Positions 8,687 through 17,333 of a stretch of DNA of 55,391 nucleotides are shown in pieces. The notes under the pieces were generated by a model, which saw only the letters and a program-made list of their open reading frames with translations, had not been told where the DNA came from and made no database searches. The stretch is from Acidimicrobiia bacterium. Lineage in GTDB: Bacteria > Actinomycetota > Acidimicrobiia > Acidimicrobiales > SKKL01. The first letter of the stretch is position 1. Each line of letters opens with the position of its first letter. The stretch covers positions 1-55,391 of the forward strand of contig JAENWR010000010.1 of assembly GCA_016649895.1 (NCBI GenBank), written 5' to 3'. The position numbers were made by a program, and so were the translations under genes.

Positions 8687-9286
8687 GTGGAGCTCGACGA
8701 CGTCGTCGCCCGACGGCGGATGGTGCGGGCCTTCACCGACGAACCGGTCGACATCGCTACGGTCGATCATCTGCTCGACTTGGCTCGACGCGCCCCGTCG
8801 GCGGGCAACAGCCAGGGCTGGCACTTCGTCGTGCTCGAGGGAGCGGAACAGACGGCCCGCTACTGGGACATCACCCTGCCCGAGGAGCGGCGTTCCACGT
8901 TCCGGTGGCCGGGGCTCCTGCGTGCGCCGGTCCTCGTGCTCCCGATGGCTGAAGCCGACCGCTACGTCGAGCGCTACGCCGAGCCCGACAAGGCCGCGAC
9001 CGGGCTGGGCGCCGGAACCGAGGCATGGCCCGTTCCCTACTGGGTGGTCGACACCGCCTTCGCCACGATGACACTGCTGCACGCCGTGGTCGATGCCGGA
9101 CTGGGCGCTCTCTTCTTCGGCATCTTTCGCAACGAGGAAGCGGTGCTGGCAGAGTTCGACGTGCCGGCGGGCATCCGGCCGATCGGCGTCGTCGCCATCG
9201 GCCACCCGGCGCCGTCGGACGAGGGCCGCTCGGGGGGGCGGGGCCGCCGACCCCTCGACGAGGTGGTCCACCGGGGCGGATGGTGA
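8687..9286 (+). CDS. nitroreductase family protein
   Basis: 199 residues of the FMN-dependent nitroreductase superfamily. The first helix and FMN phosphate loop RRRMVRAFTDEPVD, the strand RRAPSAGNSQGWHFVVLEG and the C-terminal GIRPIGVVAIGHPAPSDE are typical. Such enzymes reduce nitro compounds, quinones or other acceptors with NAD(P)H; some are specialised, for example in F420 or cofactor pathways, so the physiological acceptor is open. The start is GTG 8687, 12 bp after the previous gene. The C-terminus ends four bases before the convergent DUF255 gene. Confidence 0.85.
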   Translation: MELDDVVARRRMVRAFTDEPVDIATVDHLLDLARRAPSAGNSQGWHFVVLEGAEQTARYWDITLPEERRSTFRWPGLLRAPVLVLPMAEADRYVERYAEPDKAATGLGAGTEAWPVPYWVVDTAFATMTLLHAVVDAGLGALFFGIFRNEEAVLAEFDVPAGIRPIGVVAIGHPAPSDEGRSGGRGRRPLDEVVHRGGW

Positions 9287-9290
9287 CCGC

Positions 9291-11309
9291 TCAGGTGTTC
9301 GCTGCCATCGCGTCGAGCTCGGCGATGAGATCGTCGGGGTCCGACACCGGTTGGCGGCAGGCGAACGACCGACACACGTAGGCGAGGTCGTCGGCTCGTC
9401 CCGCCCACAGCGGCGAGGTGTCGTCGCGCTCACCCCATGCGATGACCACGTTGGGTCGGTAGCCGGTGCGTGCCGCGGCGACCAGGTCGGGACGGTCGCC
9501 GGTGATCACCACCTCCGTGATACCTCCGACGGCAAGATCGACCGCGCCGAGGAGGTGGGCGAACGATGTGGGGTGCTCGACGGCCACACCTGCCAGGAGT
9601 CGCAGGGTGGCATCGGCGGCGTCGAGGTAGCGGGACTCGCCGGTGAGCGCTCCGAGCCGGAGGAACCCGTGGGCCGCAAGGCTCTGGGCCGACGGGGTGG
9701 CGCCGTCCATCAGGTCCTTCGGGCGAGTGACCAGGCGCTCGGCGTCGGTTCCGGTGGTGAACACGCCGCCCCTGCCCTCGTCCCAAAACAGGTCGAGCAG
9801 CGCATCGGCGGTGTTGCGGGCCGCCACCAGCCAACGCCCCTCGCCGGACGCCTCACCGAGTCGGACGAACGCGTCGATGATCGCGCCGTGGTCGGCGGCG
9901 TAGGCGAGGTGGCGGGCGCCGGCCGGTCGACCGTCGTGGCCGCCCTGCCACGACCGCATCCATCGCCCGTCGTCGCGGCGCAACGAGCCGAGGAGGAACT
10001 CGCCGTTGGCCACGGCGGCGGCCAACCAGTCGGGGCGGTCGAGGGCGGCCGCCGCGTCGGCCAGGGTGGCCAGCATGAGTCCGTTCCACTCGGTGAGGAC
10101 CTTGTCGTCGAGGCCGGGGCGGATGCGCTCGCTCCGCCGGTCGAACAAGGCCCGGCGGGCTTCCTCAACCTCGGGCGGCCGTTGCAGGGCAGCGAACACC
10201 GGCCGGTGGAGGATGTTGGTGCCCTCCCAGTTGCCGCGGGGTGTGACGCCGTACCACTCTCGTGCGGCCGCAGCAGCGTCCCCGCAGACCTCGTCGAGCT
10301 CGTCGGCCGACCACACGTAGAACTTGCCCTCGACACCTTCGGAGTCGGCATCTTCGGCCGAGAAGAACCCGCCGTCGGCGTGGCGAAGCTCGCGCAGGAC
10401 GTAGTCGATGGTCTCCTCGACGACCTGGCGGTGGTCGTGTCGGCCCGTCACCTGCCAGGCGTGGAGGTAGACCCGCGCCAGCAGCGCCTGGTCGTAGAGC
10501 ATCTTCTCGAAGTGGGGGACCAGCCACTCCCTGTCGGTGGAGTAGCGGGCGAAGCCGCCGCCGAGGTGGTCGTAGATGCCTCCGGCCGCCATGGCGTCGA
10601 GGGAGCGGTCGACCATCGCGAGGTTCGCCTCGTCGCCGTCGATCGCATGGATGCGCAGCAGCAGGTCGAGCGCCATCGTGTGGGGGAACTTGGGCGCCGA
10701 GCCGAAGCCGCCCCACTCGGGGTCGAACTGCGCGCCGATGGCGGCGGCCGTGCGGGTGATGGCACGGCGATCGGGCAGCGTGTCGTCGGCGACGAGGCGA
10801 CTGCCGGTGGTGCGGATCGTCTCGGTGAGCCCGGCGGCCTGCTGGTCGATGTCGGCGCGTCGGTTCGTCCAGGTTTCGGTGACGGCGTGCAGCAGCTCGG
10901 TGAAGCTTGGCATGCCGCCGCGCCGCTGCGGCGGGAAGTAGGTGCCGCCGAAGAAGGGTCGTCCGTCGTGGTCGACGAACACGGTCATCGGCCACCCGCC
11001 GCTGCCGGTCATCGCCTGCACCGCCTCCATGTAGATCGCATCGACATCGGGCCGTTCCTCACGGTCGACCTTGATGTTGACGAAGCCGTCGTTCATCACC
11101 GCGGCGGTGGCCTCGTCCTCGAACGACTCGTGGGCCATCACGTGGCACCAGTGGCACGCCGAGTAGCCAACCGACACCAGGATCGGCACATCGCGCTCGC
11201 GCGCCTCGGCGAACGCGTCCTCACCCCACGGGAACCAGTGCACCGGGTTCTCGGCGTGCTGGCGGAGGTACGGACTGGTCTCGGATGCGAGTCGATTGGC
11301 GGAAGCCAT
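9291..11309 (-). CDS. thioredoxin-domain protein of the DUF255 / YyaL family
   Basis: 672 residues. The N-terminal thioredoxin-like domain (about 1-165) carries the hallmark [14 protein letters not shown] and the CxxC-type site Cys52-His-Trp-Cys55 in SACHWCHVM, then [15 protein letters not shown] and GWPMTVFV. The rest is an (alpha/alpha)6 barrel-like region related to N-acylglucosamine epimerases. The family is widespread (YyaL; human SPATA20), but its reaction is not established; a redox role is suggested by the Cys pair. The frame extends to 11417, but that overlaps the divergent SDR gene, so I take ATG 11307-11309, which also has a TACGGT -10 box 6 nt upstream. Confidence 0.9.
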   Translation of the reverse strand: MASANRLASETSPYLRQHAENPVHWFPWGEDAFAEARERDVPILVSVGYSACHWCHVMAHESFEDEATAAVMNDGFVNIKVDREERPDVDAIYMEAVQAMTGSGGWPMTVFVDHDGRPFFGGTYFPPQRRGGMPSFTELLHAVTETWTNRRADIDQQAAGLTETIRTTGSRLVADDTLPDRRAITRTAAAIGAQFDPEWGGFGSAPKFPHTMALDLLLRIHAIDGDEANLAMVDRSLDAMAAGGIYDHLGGGFARYSTDREWLVPHFEKMLYDQALLARVYLHAWQVTGRHDHRQVVEETIDYVLRELRHADGGFFSAEDADSEGVEGKFYVWSADELDEVCGDAAAAAREWYGVTPRGNWEGTNILHRPVFAALQRPPEVEEARRALFDRRSERIRPGLDDKVLTEWNGLMLATLADAAAALDRPDWLAAAVANGEFLLGSLRRDDGRWMRSWQGGHDGRPAGARHLAYAADHGAIIDAFVRLGEASGEGRWLVAARNTADALLDLFWDEGRGGVFTTGTDAERLVTRPKDLMDGATPSAQSLAAHGFLRLGALTGESRYLDAADATLRLLAGVAVEHPTSFAHLLGAVDLAVGGITEVVITGDRPDLVAAARTGYRPNVVIAWGERDDTSPLWAGRADDLAYVCRSFACRQPVSDPDDLIAELDAMAANT

Positions 11310-11315
11310 GGATCG

Positions 11316-11341
11316 ACCGTACCCAGGAGGTGACTTAGGGT
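11316..11341. promoter_or_regulatory. divergent -10 elements for the DUF255 and SDR genes
   Basis: Minus-strand TACGGT (complement of 11316-11321) lies 6 nt before the DUF255 ATG. Plus-strand TAGGGT (11336-11341) lies 8 nt before the SDR ATG. Both predict leaderless mRNAs from a 40-bp gap. Confidence 0.5.
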
Positions 11342-11349
11342 TGCGGTCC

Positions 11350-12102
11350 ATGGAGAACATGTTGGAGGGGAAGGTCGCGCTCGTCACGGGTGCGTCGAAG
11401 GGCATCGGCCGGGCCATCGCCGCGATCTACGCGGCGCAAGGGGCGAAGGTGATGCTGTCGTCGCGAAAGCTCGACGCGCTCGAGGTGGCGGCATCGACGA
11501 TCGACGGCGAGACGGCGGTGTTCGCGGCCAACGCGGGCGACCCCGATGCGGCCGAGGCGTGCGTCGACGCCACCATCGAACGCTTCGGTGGCATCGACAT
11601 CCTCGTCAACAACGCCGCCACCAACCCCTACATGGGGCGCTCGATCGACATCGACATGAGCCGTTGGCAGAAGACCTTCGAGGTCAACCTGCGTGGCCCG
11701 CTCGTGTGGTCGCACCACGCGTGGCACAAGTCGATGCAGGAGCGGCCCGGCAGCACGGTCATCAACATCGCCTCCATCGGCGGCCTCAGCGTGGGGTCGT
11801 CGATCGGCATCTACAACAACACCAAGGCCGCCCTCATCCACCTCACCAAGGTGCTCGCGGTCGAGCTGGCCCCGTCCACCCGGGTGAACGCGATCGCCCC
11901 CGGCCTGGTGAAGACCGACATGGCCCGTGCCCTGTGGGAGCCGAACGAGGCGCAACTCGGCAAGGGCACCCCCCTCGGACGCATCGGCGAGCCGAACGAC
12001 ATCGCCAACGCCGCCCTCTTCCTGGCCAGCGACATGGGGTCGTGGATCACCGGACAGACCATGGTGGTCGACGGCGGAGCGATGGTGGCAGGACGGGGCT
12101 GA
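11350..12102 (+). CDS. SDR-family NAD(P)-dependent oxidoreductase
   Basis: 250 residues of the classical short-chain dehydrogenase/reductase family. The cofactor loop TGASKGIGR is near residue 13, [10 protein letters not shown] follows, the active-site Ser is in INIASIGG, and the catalytic Tyr-x3-Lys is in IYNNTKAAL. The C-terminus [17 protein letters not shown] is the usual family ending. It is FabG-like, but the window has a separate fabG in the fab operon, so this is more likely a dehydrogenase of another alcohol or oxoacyl substrate. ATG 11350 is chosen from its -10 box; an AGGAGGTGA upstream would fit a TTG at 11341, but that TTG lies inside the -10 box. Confidence 0.9.
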   Translation: MENMLEGKVALVTGASKGIGRAIAAIYAAQGAKVMLSSRKLDALEVAASTIDGETAVFAANAGDPDAAEACVDATIERFGGIDILVNNAATNPYMGRSIDIDMSRWQKTFEVNLRGPLVWSHHAWHKSMQERPGSTVINIASIGGLSVGSSIGIYNNTKAALIHLTKVLAVELAPSTRVNAIAPGLVKTDMARALWEPNEAQLGKGTPLGRIGEPNDIANAALFLASDMGSWITGQTMVVDGGAMVAGRG

Positions 12103-12107
12103 GCACG

Positions 12108-12263
12108 TTGGCAGGACGTACCACCCCCAAGGGTCAGGCCGATCCGGATCGGTTTCCCACCCTGCGCGAGCGCAGCCCGCTCGTGTGGTGGATGGCGATG
12201 CTGATGGTGGCGGCCCTGGTCCTCGGCACGATCGGTGGCGGCCTCGCGGTGTTCCTCGCCTAG
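12108..12263 (+). CDS. small single-pass membrane protein
   Basis: A 51-residue reading frame starting at TTG 12108, five bases after the SDR stop. It has a basic, polar N-terminus (AGRTTPKGQADPDRFPTLRER) of about 20 residues and then one hydrophobic helix from about residue 26 to 50, so an N-in membrane anchor is likely. Coding bias is good and the frame fills the gap before the next promoter. No family recognised. It is probably co-transcribed with the SDR gene. The TTG start is a choice of necessity, as there is no ATG or GTG in a better place. Confidence 0.6.
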   Translation: MAGRTTPKGQADPDRFPTLRERSPLVWWMAMLMVAALVLGTIGGGLAVFLA

Positions 12264-12300
12264 CGCGGGCTCCTGACCGGGCGGCGACGCCTGCCCGGAG

Positions 12301-12306
12301 TACGGT
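12301..12306 (+). promoter_or_regulatory. -10 element of the zinc-ribbon membrane protein gene
   Basis: TACGGT ending 6 nt before GTG 12313. Confidence 0.5.
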
Positions 12307-12312
12307 CGGCGT

Positions 12313-13647
12313 GTGGCATCGGGGGCGTGCAGATCGTGTGGGATGGCGCTGCCCTCGGACGCGGCCTTCTGCCCGCGCTGTGGGGCCGCCGCCGGCTCCG
12401 TGCCGGTGCTCCCGCTGTTGCCCGAGCGGACATCGCGCGCTGACGACGATCCCGTCGAACCCACCGCCCGCCCCACCCGCACCATCGCCGTCGTGGTCAT
12501 CGCGGTGGTGGCGGTGCTCGTCCTGCTCTCCGCACTCGCGGGTGGCGATGACGGCAACGCCGACGACCCCAACGAGGCGGTCCCCACCTCGACCACGCGA
12601 CGACGACCCACCACCACCACCCGCACCCCGCTCTCCACGACGGTAGCGACCGTGCCACCGCCGATCCTTCGCGATGGCGAGGTGCTCGACCCCGCCTACG
12701 GTGCTGCACTCGTCGTCTCGATGGGCGACATCACCACCGTCGTCGACCTGGCCACGGGAGCCGAGCTCCAGATCCCGAACCCCACGATGCTCGGTCCGAT
12801 CGTGTGGACGGGCGAGACCCTGCTCGCCAATCTTCCGAACTCGGGGATCCTCCGGCCCGCCGATGGGGCTGCCGAGTGGGAACCGGTCGGTCCCGACGGA
12901 GGCAGCGAGGGGTGGGTCGGCCCTGGCGGCATCATCTACCTCCGCAACTCGACCGGAATGCAAACGTCGTACGGTGGGCTGACCGACAGCGGTGAGGTGA
13001 TGATGTGGAACGTCGACCTGGGTGCCGGTGCCGGTGCCGGTGCTGGCGGGACTGGCGGAGGGATCGGCGAGGTCGGCGACGAGCTCGTCCTCAACACCTT
13101 CGATGGCGTCTTCGCGGTGAGCCGGTCGGGTTCGGCACGTCGCGTCGCCCACGGCCGTGCGCTGGCCGTCAGCGGCCAGCACCTGCTCCGCTTCGCCTGC
13201 GACGAGAGCATGCAGTGCCGGCCGTCGGTCATCGACCTGTCGAGCGGCGCCGAACGGCACCTCCCGCTCCTGAGCGACTCCGAGGCGGCCCTCGGTTCGC
13301 TGTCACCCGGCGGCACGGGTGTGATGGTCGTCGGACAAGGTCCGGATGGTGAGCAGCGTGGCCTCGTCCTCGCTGGTGGCATGTGGGTCGACATCGGTCC
13401 GATCGCCATGTGGACCAGCCTGAGCGTCGCGTGGGCCCCGGACTCGTCGGGGCTCGTCTGGTGGGACTGGAACAACGGCAGGGTGCACTCCATGGGCTTG
13501 GGAGACCCAGCGGGAGCGATGCAGTCGGTCCAGGTGTCGAACGAGGTGCGTCGGCGGATGCCCTCGACCGGCGACGCACCGGTCGTGGTGGTGCCCCTGT
13601 CGGGCCTGCCCGAGGCGTGGCGCCCAGCCCTGCCCGCCAGGGGTTGA
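12313..13647 (+). CDS. zinc-ribbon, membrane-anchored protein with extracytoplasmic beta-rich domain
   Basis: 444 residues. An N-terminal zinc ribbon has Cys6-x2-Cys9 and Cys20-x2-Cys23. A hydrophobic helix at about 57-76 (TIAVVVIAVVAVLVLLSALAG) is followed by a Thr/Pro/Arg-rich linker and a large domain rich in short beta strands with repeated Gly/Trp patterns (for example VDLATGAEL, IVWTGETLL, LSVAWAPDSSGLVWWDW), resembling a beta-propeller. The topology is probably ribbon inside and propeller outside. Function unknown. It is paralogous to the next gene: both share a GEVLDP/GAVLDP opening, a VDLATGAE strand, and a VVPLxxLP ending. A Gly/Ala run at about 236-246 is encoded by a GGTGCC repeat. 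Confidence 0.75.
   Translation: MASGACRSCGMALPSDAAFCPRCGAAAGSVPVLPLLPERTSRADDDPVEPTARPTRTIAVVVIAVVAVLVLLSALAGGDDGNADDPNEAVPTSTTRRRPTTTTRTPLSTTVATVPPPILRDGEVLDPAYGAALVVSMGDITTVVDLATGAELQIPNPTMLGPIVWTGETLLANLPNSGILRPADGAAEWEPVGPDGGSEGWVGPGGIIYLRNSTGMQTSYGGLTDSGEVMMWNVDLGAGAGAGAGGTGGGIGEVGDELVLNTFDGVFAVSRSGSARRVAHGRALAVSGQHLLRFACDESMQCRPSVIDLSSGAERHLPLLSDSEAALGSLSPGGTGVMVVGQGPDGEQRGLVLAGGMWVDIGPIAMWTSLSVAWAPDSSGLVWWDWNNGRVHSMGLGDPAGAMQSVQVSNEVRRRMPSTGDAPVVVVPLSGLPEAWRPALPARG
13021..13044 (+). repeat. four-unit GGTGCC tandem repeat inside the zinc-ribbon gene
   Basis: Three exact GGTGCC units and a fourth GGTGCT, encoding a flexible Gly-Ala run in a loop of the extracytoplasmic domain. The unit length of six keeps the frame if copy number changes. 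Confidence 0.8.
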
Positions 13648-13659
13648 GGACCCGGGTCG

Positions 13660-14697
13660 GTGGAGATGGGGATCGACCACACCGACTCTGGCGAGCCGCG
13701 AGCTCGGCCCGTTCTCGTCATCGCGTCCATCGTGGGCGTGGTGGTGCTCGTCGTGGGCGGGCTGTGGCTGTCGTCCGATCGAGACGACCCTGACGACGAT
13801 GAGGTGGCGCCCACCGGTACGACGACATCGTCGACGGTGCCTGCCGCCACCTCGACCACGAACGACGCGTCGACGACCACGGCCGTCGAGATCGCCGACG
13901 GGCCACGGCCGCCGTTCCTCTCATCGGGTGCGGTGCTCGACCCGTCGTTCGGCATGGCCCTGGTGCACTTCGATCTGGGTGTCGTCACCACCGTGGACCT
14001 CGCCACGGGCGCCGAGGCAACGGTGCAGGGTCCGCCCGGTTCGCCGCAGGGGCTGGTCTGGACCGGCGAGGTGCTGGTGGCGCTCACCATCGACGACGCG
14101 TGGTGGCTCGACGAGAGCGGGACGTGGCAGCGCATCGACGCGCCGGGGCTGATGAACGCATCGTTGACGCCCGGCGGCCTCCTCGACTTCCAGGACGACG
14201 GCGATGCCGGTGGAGGCGCTCTCGCCTCGATCGGAGCGCGAGGTGAGCTCCCGCTGTGGCCGCGGGCCGACCTTCGGGCCTCGCTTCCGGGGACGGCCAC
14301 TGAGGCGGTCGGGGCGGTCGGCGAGTGGCTGATCGTCCAGACCACCGACGGCGGTGGGGTCATGGTCACCGGCGCGGCGGACCCCGAAGGGCAGCCGGAC
14401 TCCGCACTCGTGCTCGCCGCCGACGAGTGGATCGAGGTCGACCCGGCGTACGTCTCGAGCCGTCCAGCCACGGCGTGGTCCGCCGACGGCCAGGGGGTCG
14501 TGTGGGTCGCCGCGTGGCCGCGGCCCGATCCAGTCGCCGCATCGGTGACGCTCGCCGGCCGAGCCCGGGGCCTCCAGCGGAGCGTGGCGATCGATCCGGA
14601 GGTCATCGACACGGGGCGCGGCTCGCAGCAGATCGTGGCCGTCGTGCCGCTCGATTCGCTGCCGGCGCCGATGCGGCCAACCGCCCCCGGAAGCTGA
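13660..14697 (+). CDS. membrane-anchored protein paralogous to the preceding gene
   Basis: 345 residues. After about 17 polar residues comes one hydrophobic helix (PVLVIASIVGVVVLVVGGLW), then an Asp/Thr/Ser-rich linker and a beta-rich domain. The domain matches the upstream protein in order and spacing (GAVLDPSFGMALVHF, VDLATGAEATV, LVWTGEVLVAL, final IVAVVPLDSLP), but the zinc ribbon is gone. It looks like a tandem duplicate that lost or never had the N-terminal domain. Function unknown; exposure on the outer face of the membrane is likely. GTG 13660 is taken as start, ATG 13666 is an alternative. The gap of 12 bp suggests co-transcription. Confidence 0.7.
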   Translation: MEMGIDHTDSGEPRARPVLVIASIVGVVVLVVGGLWLSSDRDDPDDDEVAPTGTTTSSTVPAATSTTNDASTTTAVEIADGPRPPFLSSGAVLDPSFGMALVHFDLGVVTTVDLATGAEATVQGPPGSPQGLVWTGEVLVALTIDDAWWLDESGTWQRIDAPGLMNASLTPGGLLDFQDDGDAGGGALASIGARGELPLWPRADLRASLPGTATEAVGAVGEWLIVQTTDGGGVMVTGAADPEGQPDSALVLAADEWIEVDPAYVSSRPATAWSADGQGVVWVAAWPRPDPVAASVTLAGRARGLQRSVAIDPEVIDTGRGSQQIVAVVPLDSLPAPMRPTAPGS

Positions 14698-14710
14698 TCG
14701 AGCCGCCGGT

Positions 14711-15841
14711 TCAGTGCAGCTCGACGCGCACGACCTTGCCGAGTGCGGTCCGGGGGAGCGAGGCCACCAGCTCGAGCTCTCGTGGTGCGGCGAAGGCGGG
14801 TAGCTGCTCCTTGACGTGACGGCGCAGGTCGTCGAGCGTCGGCGGTGAACCGGCATCGGTGGGGACCACGACGGCCACCACCCGCTGGCCCCACTCCGGA
14901 TCGGGGCGGCCGATGACGGCCACCTCGGCGACTTCGGGATGGGCGAGCAGCACCTGCTCCACCGGCGTGGGCCACACGTTCTCGCCGCCGGTGATGATGA
15001 GGTCGCCTGCACGTCCGAGCACGGTGACCCGGCCGGTGGCGGCGTCGACGACCCCGAGGTCGCCGGTGGGGAGCCATCCGTCGCCGGTGCGGGGGTCGTT
15101 GCCGTCGCGGTAGGCGCGCAGCAGCATCGGGCCACGGAGCTGCAGCTCGCCATCGACGGCTCGCACGTCGACGCCGTCGAGCGGATACCCGTCGTAGACG
15201 ACGCCGCTGCCGGTCTCGGTCATGCCGTAGGTGGCGATGACGTGGGCAGGCCGGTCGGGCGGGGGAGCGGCACCGCCGAGCACGATGCACTCGAAGATCG
15301 CGGGATCGATGCGGGACATGGCGGTGGCCACGAGCGACACATGCGTCGCGCCACTCTCGCGGGCGGCGGACATCACGGCCGCCGGATCGAAGCCGGGGTG
15401 CACGTCGAGTGGCGTCTCGGTGGTGAGGGCCCGGGTGACCACGGAAAGCCCGCCGATGTGGCTGAGGGGCAGACAGGCCAGCCAGCGGTGACGGTGCCGG
15501 TCGATGCCCAGACGGCCCGACGTTGCCCGGGCGGAGGCCGCCACGGCCTCGTGGGCGAGGACAACTCCCTTGGGGGCTCCCGTGGTGCCGCTGGTGGCGA
15601 CCACGAGCGCGTCGCCGGGCTCCACCCGGCGCCCGCCGTCGACTGCCTGGCGCTCGACGCTGGCGTCGGGGCCCACCTCGACCACCGCGCCCGGTGCCAT
15701 CACTTCCAGCAGCTGGCGGCGAGCTGGATGCGGGAGTCGGGGATCGACGGGGAGCACAGCGTCGCCGTCATCCCATGCGCGGCGGAGCTCGTCGACCCAC
15801 GTCGGGCCGGCCGGTCCGATGAGCGCGATGAGCTGGTGCAC
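14711..15841 (-). CDS. menE: o-succinylbenzoate-CoA ligase (MenE)
   Basis: 376 residues of the adenylate-forming superfamily. It shows the P-loop-like VVATSGTTGAPKGVVLAHE, PLSHIGGLSVVTRAL, the ATYGMTETGSGVVYDG motif, PTGDLGVVDAATGRV, and the C-terminal catalytic Lys region LPRTALGKVVRVEL. It activates o-succinylbenzoate with ATP and CoA in menaquinone synthesis. It is shorter than general acyl-CoA ligases, as MenE usually is, and lies with five other men genes, which decides the specificity. The frame extends upstream to 16108 but that is antisense to menA; I take GTG 15839-15841, which has a TACGCT -10 box 7 nt before it. Confidence 0.88.
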   Translation of the reverse strand: MHQLIALIGPAGPTWVDELRRAWDDGDAVLPVDPRLPHPARRQLLEVMAPGAVVEVGPDASVERQAVDGGRRVEPGDALVVATSGTTGAPKGVVLAHEAVAASARATSGRLGIDRHRHRWLACLPLSHIGGLSVVTRALTTETPLDVHPGFDPAAVMSAARESGATHVSLVATAMSRIDPAIFECIVLGGAAPPPDRPAHVIATYGMTETGSGVVYDGYPLDGVDVRAVDGELQLRGPMLLRAYRDGNDPRTGDGWLPTGDLGVVDAATGRVTVLGRAGDLIITGGENVWPTPVEQVLLAHPEVAEVAVIGRPDPEWGQRVVAVVVPTDAGSPPTLDDLRRHVKEQLPAFAAPRELELVASLPRTALGKVVRVELH

Positions 15842-15848
15842 GGAGCAG

Positions 15849-15854
15849 AGCGTA
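15849..15854 (-). promoter_or_regulatory. -10 element of menE
   Basis: TACGCT on the minus strand, 7 nt before the GTG start. Confidence 0.45.
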
Positions 15855-15900
15855 CGGGCCGCGTTGGAAGCGCCCGGCCAGATCGGTGCACACTCTCGGC

Positions 15901-15954
15901 GTGACCGACCGGGAGACGACCCAGGGGCTCGCCTGCCTCGGGCGCGCGTCGTGA
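15901..15954 (+). CDS. possible 17-residue leader ORF overlapping menA
   Basis: GTG 15901 opens a 17-codon frame (MTDRETTQGLACLGRAS) whose TGA overlaps the menA GTG as GTGA at 15951-15954. A CACACT hexamer ends 6 nt before GTG 15901, the position where -10 boxes occur in this window, although its first base departs from TANNNT. If translated, it would feed ribosomes to menA by coupling. The frame is short and could be chance. Confidence 0.3.
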   Translation: MTDRETTQGLACLGRAS

Positions 15955-16823
15955 ACGCATGGCTCGCCGGAGCTCGACCGCGCACGCTCCCCGCTGCGAT
16001 GGTGCCGGTGGCGGTCGGCACCGCAGCTGCCATCGGCGTGGCGCCCGTGGTGGCATGGCGGGCGGCTGCGGCTCTGATGGTGTCGCTGGCGCTCCAGGTG
16101 GGTGTCAACTACGCCAACGACTACAGCGACGGTATCCGCGGCACCGACGCGGAGGGCGCACGGGTCGGGCCCATTCGACTCGTCGGATCGGGCCTCAAGG
16201 AGCCGTCGGCGGTGAAGCGCGCCGCGTTCGCCTCGTTCGGTGTCGCCGCCGTGTTCGGGTTGGCGCTGGCTGCCGTGGTGGGCTGGGAGCTCCTCGCCGT
16301 TGGCGTGGCGGCGATCGCCGCGGCGTGGTTCTACACCGGCGGCCCCCGTCCCTACGGCTACGCGGGCATGGGCGAGGTGTTCGTGTTCGTCTTCTTCGGC
16401 GTGGTGGCCACGGTGGGCTCCACCTACGTGCACACCGGTGAGGTGACGGGGCTCTCGCTCGGGGCGTCGGTCGTGGTGGGCCTCCTGGTCACCGCCCTCC
16501 TGGTCATCAACAACCTGCGCGACATCCCGGGCGACACCGCCGCCGGCAAGCGGACCCTCGCGGTCCGACTCGGCGATCAGCGCACCCGCGTCCTCTACAC
16601 CGCCCTCATGGCGGTGCCGTTCCTCCTCGTGCCACCGCTCGCGGCGTTCGGCCGCATCGGGGCGGTCGTCGCCCTCGCGGCCATCCCGTTCGCCCGCAAG
16701 CCCGTCACCGCCGTGCTCGAAGGTGCGACGGGAGCTGCGCTCATCCCGGTGCTCGGCGCCACCGGACGGGTGCAGCTCATCGCCGGTGCGCTCCTGACGG
16801 TCGGCCTGTGGGTCACCTCCTGA
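15951..16823 (+). CDS. menA: 1,4-dihydroxy-2-naphthoate polyprenyltransferase (MenA)
   Basis: 290 residues, an integral membrane prenyltransferase of the UbiA superfamily with eight or nine hydrophobic helices. The first Asp-rich motif is in VNYANDYSDGIRGTD (N-x-x-x-D-x-x-x-D type), and the second in VINNLRDIPGDTAAGKRTL. It joins a polyprenyl diphosphate to dihydroxynaphthoate to give demethylmenaquinone, the substrate of MenG. The N-terminus AWLAGARPRTLPAAMVPV is characteristic, which fixes GTG 15951 even though the open frame runs back to 15504 over menE. menE and menA diverge across a 109-bp gap. Confidence 0.93.
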   Translation: MNAWLAGARPRTLPAAMVPVAVGTAAAIGVAPVVAWRAAAALMVSLALQVGVNYANDYSDGIRGTDAEGARVGPIRLVGSGLKEPSAVKRAAFASFGVAAVFGLALAAVVGWELLAVGVAAIAAAWFYTGGPRPYGYAGMGEVFVFVFFGVVATVGSTYVHTGEVTGLSLGASVVVGLLVTALLVINNLRDIPGDTAAGKRTLAVRLGDQRTRVLYTALMAVPFLLVPPLAAFGRIGAVVALAAIPFARKPVTAVLEGATGAALIPVLGATGRVQLIAGALLTVGLWVTS

Positions 16824-17333
16824 CGGCTCGCGTCAGCGGTCCTCACCTGAAGCCACCGGATAGCTGCGGTTGGAATGCTAGGAAATGCGGATGATCCATC
16901 GTCTACCCCTGTGGGCAGTCCGTGTTCCACCGTGGAGACGCACCCGACGACGCCGAGTCGCGAGTTCCAACCCCGGATACTTTCTGCTTGAGCCTCCTGT
17001 TGGCACGGATGATGGTTTTCGTGAGTGGCACAATGGCCGGCCAGAGCGATGGGAGTGTCGTCGGCCCGCCACAACCGTCACTTGGCCCCGTCACCTGCCC
17101 AGCGAGACGAGACACCTTTGTGCTCCCCACGCACGACAGGTTGCTGAGATCGCCATGCTATTTGGCGTGGGATTCGAGTCGCGACAGCTGCGAAGGAGTG
17201 GGCACTCCTGACCCCGCGCGGATGGGGTAGGCAGTGAGGTGACTGTGCGGCGCGGTCCGCCTGAGGTGCTCTGCCTGGGACCAGACTTCGTACACCGTGA
17301 GCTCGTGGGGGTCCCCTCCCCCCTGCATTCAGC
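16824..17333. other. 510-bp gap without a recognisable gene
   Basis: This lies between the ends of menA (plus) and menH (minus). Its base composition is visibly less G/C-biased than its surroundings, and short open frames on both strands lack third-position bias and resemble no family I know. Seen: a 6-bp stem (16820-16825 with 16831-16836) that includes the menA stop, and a GGGGG/CCCCC stem at 17307-17322 next to the menH stop, both possible weak terminators. It may be decayed or transferred DNA. No tRNA, tmRNA, SRP or RNase P signature was found by eye. Confidence 0.5.

Noticed and set aside
11325-11343. AGGAGGTGA followed by an in-frame TTG at 11341 as the SDR start
   Set aside because: The TTG lies within the TAGGGT hexamer that is the likely -10 box, and ATG 11350 fits the leaderless pattern and the family N-terminus.
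15504-15950. N-terminal extension of menA to 15504
   Set aside because: It is antisense to menE and its promoter, and MenA proteins begin at the GTG at 15951.
16885-17230. Two plus-strand ORFs in the menA-menH gap
   Set aside because: They lack third-position bias and recognisable motifs, and overlap each other in different frames.
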